Shown: positions 5,212 through 8,271 of the stretch, in pieces
Position numbering within the stretch: position 1 is the first letter of the stretch
Layout of the letters: each line of letters begins with the position of its first letter
Source of the DNA: Thermoprotei archaeon
GTDB taxonomy: Archaea; Thermoproteota; Thermoprotei_A; Sulfolobales; Ignisphaeraceae
Direction of reading: 5' to 3'
Assembly: GCA_003661905.1 (NCBI GenBank)
Contig: QMXA01000032.1
Coordinates: forward strand, 1 to 8,271
Length of the DNA stretch: 8,271 nucleotides
The notes under the pieces: model-generated
The model's input: only the letters and a program-made list of their open reading frames with translations
Told to the model about the DNA's origin: nothing
Database searches by the model: none
Position numbers and translations under genes: made by a program

Positions 5212-5772
5212 CTAACCACCACGTCTTAAGAACCAACCCATATCAAATACATTTTTAACCACAACTTCATTTCCCTCAGCCTTTAACGGGGATTTCAATA
5301 ATAAGCCTACACCTATTATTTCACCCTCATAATCTAGTACAGCTACATAATTGCCTTCTTTAATTGGTTCATAGATCTTCATAATTGATGATGCAAATAT
5401 GTCTCTACCATATAAGTATAGGTATGATGCTTTTTCGTTGATTTGAATAGCTGCTTTTATCTTTCCAAGACAGCCATAAACATAGCTAAATAACCAAGGT
5501 GTTGGTATGAATTTCTCATTCCTTTTCCAGCCAATAAATAATCCTAAGGAGTAAGGATGCTTGTAACGAGTGGTAATTCTCTTAATAAGCATTTCCATAT
5601 CTTGATTTATTGCATAGTGAATTTCACAATATTCATTATAAGCTATGTAAAATGAATGATTAAAACATTTATCAACGCATTCCTCAAATAACTTGGTCAT
5701 TACTAATAGTAAACTCCTTACTTCGTCATCACTCATACGCTTAAATGTTAGCTTTTTCTCCTTATTCTGCAT
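5212..5772 (-). CDS. Nip7-like PUA-domain protein (ribosome biogenesis / RNA binding)
   Basis: A 186-residue protein that resembles archaeal homologues of the eukaryotic 60S assembly factor Nip7. An N-terminal alpha/beta domain spans about residues 8-100. A C-terminal PUA RNA-binding domain (about 106-183) contains the hallmark YLYLYGRDIFASSI (117-130), the GEIIGVGLLL strand and a final DMGWFLRRGG. The ATG at 5772 overlaps the 3' end of the methyltransferase gene by 25 nt and has GTGAGGGG 8 nt upstream. The alternative ATG at 5736 (residue 13) lacks such an element. The tight overlap implies translational coupling and a shared RNA substrate, probably rRNA or tRNA. The family is fairly clear; a specific role in 50S assembly is inferred from eukaryotic Nip7. 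Confidence 0.85.
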   Translation of the reverse strand: MQNKEKKLTFKRMSDDEVRSLLLVMTKLFEECVDKCFNHSFYIAYNEYCEIHYAINQDMEMLIKRITTRYKHPYSLGLFIGWKRNEKFIPTPWLFSYVYGCLGKIKAAIQINEKASYLYLYGRDIFASSIMKIYEPIKEGNYVAVLDYEGEIIGVGLLLKSPLKAEGNEVVVKNVFDMGWFLRRGG

Positions 5773-6782
5773 ACAAAGAACCCCTCACAATCGTGTAGAT
5801 GTGGATAGAGTCTTAACGCATTTTTCAAATCTTCTCTGAATTTAAGTTTGTGAAATTCTATTAGTCCTTGAGAAAACAGTGATCGATAATTACTTGGAGT
5901 CTCCACTATAGCCTCGCCTCTAAAGAACTCAAGAGCTTTAGAAACAACGTACTCGTTTTCTTCAGGTGCTATACTACATGTTGAGTAAATAATTATGCCC
6001 CCAGGTTTTACAACTTTAAGTGCCACTACTAACATCTCTATCTGTTTCGTAACGAATTTTGCTAAATCCTCTAGAGTTGTTTTAACTTTCCTACTCTTAT
6101 CTATTTGAATAATTCCTTCACCAGTGCATGGAGCATCTAGAAGTACGTAATCAAAGAAGTCTTCAAGACCTAAAGAATTTATTGCTTTAATAGAATCAGC
6201 CCTAAGTAAAACAGTATTCAAAACCCCTAGTCTATTTATATGAGATCTCAAAGCTCTTATCTTACTTCTTGAAATATCAATGCCCAAAATTAATCCCGTA
6301 TTGTTCATAAGCTGCGCTATATGTGTTAATTTACCTCCAGGTGCTGCTGCCATATCAAGAACGTATGTATGTGGCTTAGGATTCATGACAAGAGGAGGTA
6401 GTTGCGATGCGACTCCTCGATATAGGTAGTAGTATCCAAGTAAGTACTCTCTTGTAGCACCTAACCTAGGCTTACCTCTTTTTAGTACTCGATATCCGTA
6501 TTGGTGCCATTCAATTCTCTTAAGTACATAACCTTTGCTTTCTAAATACTTAATAAGTAGATCACAATCCTTTAACTTCAGTGTGTTACATCTTATAGAT
6601 GGTGTAAGTGGTTTTTCAAAAGCCTCAAGGAGCTCCTTGACTTCATCTAAACCAAGAATCTCTATATAGCGTTCAACCATGTAAGGTCTATATCCGAATT
6701 TACTTGCAAGTCTTGTGGCTTCGATACTGGGCCTAATATTTATATCTTTTAGCACTTTTTCGAAGCTTATTATAGGAGTCAT
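5748..6782 (-). CDS. NSUN-family (NOL1/NOP2/Sun) RNA cytosine-C5 methyltransferase
   Basis: A 344-residue SAM-dependent enzyme that makes 5-methylcytosine in tRNA or rRNA. An N-terminal region (about 20-125) carries the family motif RCNTLK (64-69) and GATREYLLGYYYLYRG. The Rossmann methyltransferase domain includes the SAM motif DMAAAPGGK (143-151), motif IV DAPCTGEG with C219 (product release) and motif VI STCS with the catalytic nucleophile C269. The C-terminal LYPHLHDCEGFFVCRIRR is typical. No PUA domain is present within the protein; the overlapping downstream gene supplies one. The order of motifs resembles both archaeal Trm4 and eukaryotic Nop2, so the substrate cannot be decided here. 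The ATG at 6782 has only a weak AGGT 7 nt upstream. It is divergent from the CYTH gene with 29 bp between start codons. Confidence 0.93.
   Translation of the reverse strand: MTPIISFEKVLKDINIRPSIEATRLASKFGYRPYMVERYIEILGLDEVKELLEAFEKPLTPSIRCNTLKLKDCDLLIKYLESKGYVLKRIEWHQYGYRVLKRGKPRLGATREYLLGYYYLYRGVASQLPPLVMNPKPHTYVLDMAAAPGGKLTHIAQLMNNTGLILGIDISRSKIRALRSHINRLGVLNTVLLRADSIKAINSLGLEDFFDYVLLDAPCTGEGIIQIDKSRKVKTTLEDLAKFVTKQIEMLVVALKVVKPGGIIIYSTCSIAPEENEYVVSKALEFFRGEAIVETPSNYRSLFSQGLIEFHKLKFREDLKNALRLYPHLHDCEGFFVCRIRRKS
6739..6775 (+). promoter_or_regulatory. Possible TATA elements of the CYTH operon, inside the methyltransferase gene
   Basis: The start codons of the divergent genes are only 29 bp apart, so the plus-strand promoter should overlap the methyltransferase coding region. 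Two TATA-like sequences are seen: TTTATATC at 6739-6746 (start near 6769, leader about 43 nt) and TTATTATAG at 6767-6775 (start near 6798, leader about 14 nt, beginning at the Shine-Dalgarno). I cannot choose between them. Confidence 0.3.
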
Positions 6783-6798
6783 AACTCATACCTAACCC

Positions 6799-6803
6799 AG
6801 GTG
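6799..6803 (+). promoter_or_regulatory. Shine-Dalgarno of the CYTH gene
   Basis: AGGTG sits 8 nt before the TTG at 6812 and supports this non-ATG start. The only nearby ATG, at 6828, is out of frame and runs into a stop two codons later. Confidence 0.65.
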
Positions 6804-6811
6804 TATACCTC

Positions 6812-7378
6812 TTGGTAGAGAGGGAGTATGAAGTAAAAATAGCTGTTGAGAACCTGAAAGAAATTGAAAAAGCACTTAAGGAAATAGGCGCTGTATTCGA
6901 GGATGAAGTATATGAAGAGGATTATTACATAGACCTAAGACCTTGTAAAGATCTTAAAGCAAGCGATGAAGCTCTCAGAGTAAGAATTTCAAAGGGCTCT
7001 AGAACAACAATTGAGAGCTATGAATTTACATATAAAGGACCGAAAATAAGACCTGATCTTAAAGTAAGAGATGAAATAACTATTGAAGTGAGTGATGGCA
7101 GAGCTCTCATAGAGATCTTTAGGAGACTAGGCTTCAGAACATATATCATAAGAAAGAAAAGAAAAGTATATAGATATGGAAAATACAAAGTATTCTTGGA
7201 TGAAGTTATGGGCCTAGGTAGATTTGTGGAAATCGAAGTTGAAGGAGCTTCAAATGTAAAAGAATTCGCAAGTGAAATAAGGAAATTGGTCTCAATATTA
7301 AAACTCACAGGGTCTTTTATTTCTAAGTCTTATTTAGAGATGATACTAGATCGTATAGAGGTAATAGAGAGAGGCTAG
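6812..7378 (+). CDS. CYTH-superfamily protein (CyaB / class IV adenylate cyclase-like triphosphate-binding enzyme)
   Basis: A 188-residue CYTH protein, a fold whose tunnel binds triphosphates with divalent metals. Archaeal members are usually annotated class IV adenylate cyclase, though tripolyphosphatase or other nucleotide activities are also known in the superfamily. The defining ExExK motif is E5-Y-E7-V-K9. Further family residues are R56 and R58 in LRVR, K75 in TYKGP, R86 and E88, a basic RKKRK run (114-118), D130, and the E140/E142 pair in FVEIEVEG. A C-terminal SYLEMIL segment is also family-typical. The TTG start is chosen because it puts the ExExK motif at the N-terminus and has AGGTG 8 nt upstream. 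The SAM hydrolase gene follows after 3 nt. The substrate is not predictable from sequence. Confidence 0.9.
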   Translation: MVEREYEVKIAVENLKEIEKALKEIGAVFEDEVYEEDYYIDLRPCKDLKASDEALRVRISKGSRTTIESYEFTYKGPKIRPDLKVRDEITIEVSDGRALIEIFRRLGFRTYIIRKKRKVYRYGKYKVFLDEVMGLGRFVEIEVEGASNVKEFASEIRKLVSILKLTGSFISKSYLEMILDRIEVIERG

Positions 7379-7381
7379 ACT

Positions 7382-8200
7382 TTGAGTTCAAAAATCATAA
7401 CTCTATTAACAGATTTTGGCATGAGGGATTACTACGTATCAGCTATGAAGGGCGTAATAGCCTCCATATGTCCTGAGTGCAGAGTAATAGATATAACACA
7501 TGATGTACCTAAATTCGATATAGCAAGAGCTTCATTAATTTTATGGGCTGCCTACAGATATTTTCCTAGAGGAACCATACATGTAGTTGTCGTTGACCCA
7601 GGTGTTGGTACCGAGAGAAAAGCAATAGCAATTAGAACTAAGAATTACTACTTTATAGGACCCAATAATGGTGTGTTAACTTTAGCAGCTGTAAATGATG
7701 GAATTAGTGAAGTAAGAGTCATAGAAAATAGAGCTGTCATGGCTAAGAAAATATCATATACATTCCATGGAAGAGACATATTTGCTCCTACAGCTGCACA
7801 CATAGCTAGTGGATTTTCCTTTGAGAACCTTGGACGTAAGCTCATAGAAAACGAACTATGTTCTTCGCCAATAACTATTCCATACAAGGAGAGAACGGGC
7901 AAGTACATAAAGCTAAAAGCCATATACATTGATGATTTCGGAAATATAGCTCTTAGTATAGAATTCGAAGATTTAGTTAGGATTCTTAATATAAATATAG
8001 GTAATTCAATAACTATAAAACCTCTATGTAAAGATACTTCATATACAGCGAAGGTAGCGAGAACATTCGCAGAAGTTCTTAAGGGTGAATTAGCTCTCTA
8101 TGAAAATAGCTATGGCTTAGCAGAACTCGGTGTATTTATGGGCAATGCCTCACAAAATCTCAAAGTGAAAGAAGGTGAAGATCTATGTATAGAGATGTAA
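7382..8200 (+). CDS. S-adenosyl-L-methionine hydrolase (adenosine-forming), DUF62 / SAM hydroxide adenosyltransferase family
   Basis: A 272-residue enzyme related to fluorinase and chlorinase that splits S-adenosylmethionine with water or hydroxide into adenosine and methionine. Motifs in order are LLTDFG (8-13) with the SAM-ribose aspartate D11, VDPGVGTER (71-79), GPNNG (93-97), FHGRDIFAP (128-136) and YIDDFGNI (182-189). D72, R79 and H129 match the Asp-Arg-His set characteristic of the hydrolytic family and distinguish it from the halogenases. The C-terminal domain ends with the SYGLAELGV segment (243-251). The TTG start follows GAGG by 7 nt and lies 3 nt after the CYTH stop. The last 16 nt overlap the NMN adenylyltransferase start. 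The length is normal. The physiological reason for destroying SAM in archaea is not established. Confidence 0.93.
   Translation: MSSKIITLLTDFGMRDYYVSAMKGVIASICPECRVIDITHDVPKFDIARASLILWAAYRYFPRGTIHVVVVDPGVGTERKAIAIRTKNYYFIGPNNGVLTLAAVNDGISEVRVIENRAVMAKKISYTFHGRDIFAPTAAHIASGFSFENLGRKLIENELCSSPITIPYKERTGKYIKLKAIYIDDFGNIALSIEFEDLVRILNINIGNSITIKPLCKDTSYTAKVARTFAEVLKGELALYENSYGLAELGVFMGNASQNLKVKEGEDLCIEM
8174..8177 (+). promoter_or_regulatory. Shine-Dalgarno of the NMN adenylyltransferase gene
   Basis: GGTG inside the 3' end of the SAM hydrolase gene, 7 nt before ATG 8185, supports the overlapping start and translational coupling. Confidence 0.6.
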
Positions 8201-8271
8201 TTAGAGGTGTTTATCCAGGTAGATTTCAACCAATACATTGGGGCCATATAGAGGTTATTAAATGGGCATTA
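8185..8271 (+). CDS. nadM: Nicotinamide-nucleotide adenylyltransferase, 5' fragment (cut by window end)
   Basis: Only the first 29 codons are visible, and the gene runs off the window with no stop. The residues GVYPGRFQPIHWGHIEVIKW contain the GRFQP segment and the HxGH nucleotidyltransferase signature (H18-W-G-H21) that bind ATP. The following IEVIKWAL is typical of archaeal NMN adenylyltransferases, which join NMN and ATP to make NAD+. The start is the ATG at 8185, overlapping the SAM hydrolase stop by 16 nt in another frame, with GGTG 7 nt upstream. The fragment is too short to exclude a related cytidylyltransferase-fold enzyme such as archaeal FAD synthetase, but the motif spacing favours NMN adenylyltransferase. 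Confidence 0.85.
   Translation, partial: MYRDVIRGVYPGRFQPIHWGHIEVIKWAL

Noticed and set aside
6799..6810. Near-palindrome AGGTGTATACCT between the divergent genes as an operator
   Set aside because: Only the outer AGGT/ACCT and the inner GTATAC match in different registers; AGGTG is better explained as the CYTH ribosome-binding site.
7018..7308. 96-codon frame on the minus strand
   Set aside because: Antisense to the CYTH gene, whose conserved motifs show the plus strand is the coding one.
7648..7929. 93-codon frame on the minus strand
   Set aside because: Antisense to the SAM hydrolase motifs GPNNG and FHGRDIFAP.

Overview
The window is AT-rich archaeal chromosome (by eye a little over 60% A+T) and gene-dense, with Arg mostly AGA/AGG and Ile mostly ATA. 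Archaeal hallmark genes mark the organism: sn-glycerol-1-phosphate dehydrogenase, a proteasome beta subunit, eukaryote-like ribosomal protein L37e, an archaeal LSm protein and the KH-containing termination factor aCPSF1/FttA. Codon usage and gene set suggest a thermophilic member of the Thermoproteota (Crenarchaeota), but genus cannot be fixed from sequence alone. Nearly every gene has a Shine-Dalgarno element (GGTG or GAGG) 5-10 nt before its start, so mRNAs are mostly leadered.

Layout. (1) 71-515, plus: LSm then L37e, a likely operon. (2) 543-3147, minus: psmB then aCPSF1, convergent with L37e across a 27-bp gap that holds a perfect hairpin. (3) 3148-3360: the only sizeable intergenic region (213 bp). 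It holds back-to-back promoters for psmB and egsA, and a perfect 11-bp inverted repeat between the egsA TATA box and its predicted transcription start. (4) 3361-4431, plus: egsA, which overlaps the next gene tail to tail by 6 bp. (5) 4426-6782, minus: an apparent operon NSUN-type RNA m5C methyltransferase -> Nip7-like PUA protein (25-nt overlap) -> long FKBP-type prolyl isomerase. The FKBP reading frame has no ATG, GTG or TTG where it must begin and appears to start at ATA behind a near-perfect Shine-Dalgarno. (6) 6812-8271, plus: CYTH-family protein, S-adenosylmethionine hydrolase (DUF62 family), and the first 29 codons of an NMN adenylyltransferase cut by the window edge. These three are 3 nt apart and then overlapping, so probably one operon. 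No gene-free stretch exceeds 300 bases.

Functionally this is a housekeeping neighbourhood: RNA binding and ribosome parts (LSm, L37e, NSUN methyltransferase, Nip7-like), transcription termination (aCPSF1), protein folding and turnover (FKBP, proteasome), ether-lipid backbone synthesis (EgsA) and SAM/NAD metabolism. I see no mobile element, CRISPR array, tRNA or rRNA. The most interesting signals are non-coding or at gene starts: the candidate operator at egsA, the ATA start of the FKBP gene, small hairpins just after three minus-strand stop codons, and a U-rich egsA terminator tract encoded inside the FKBP C-terminal tail.
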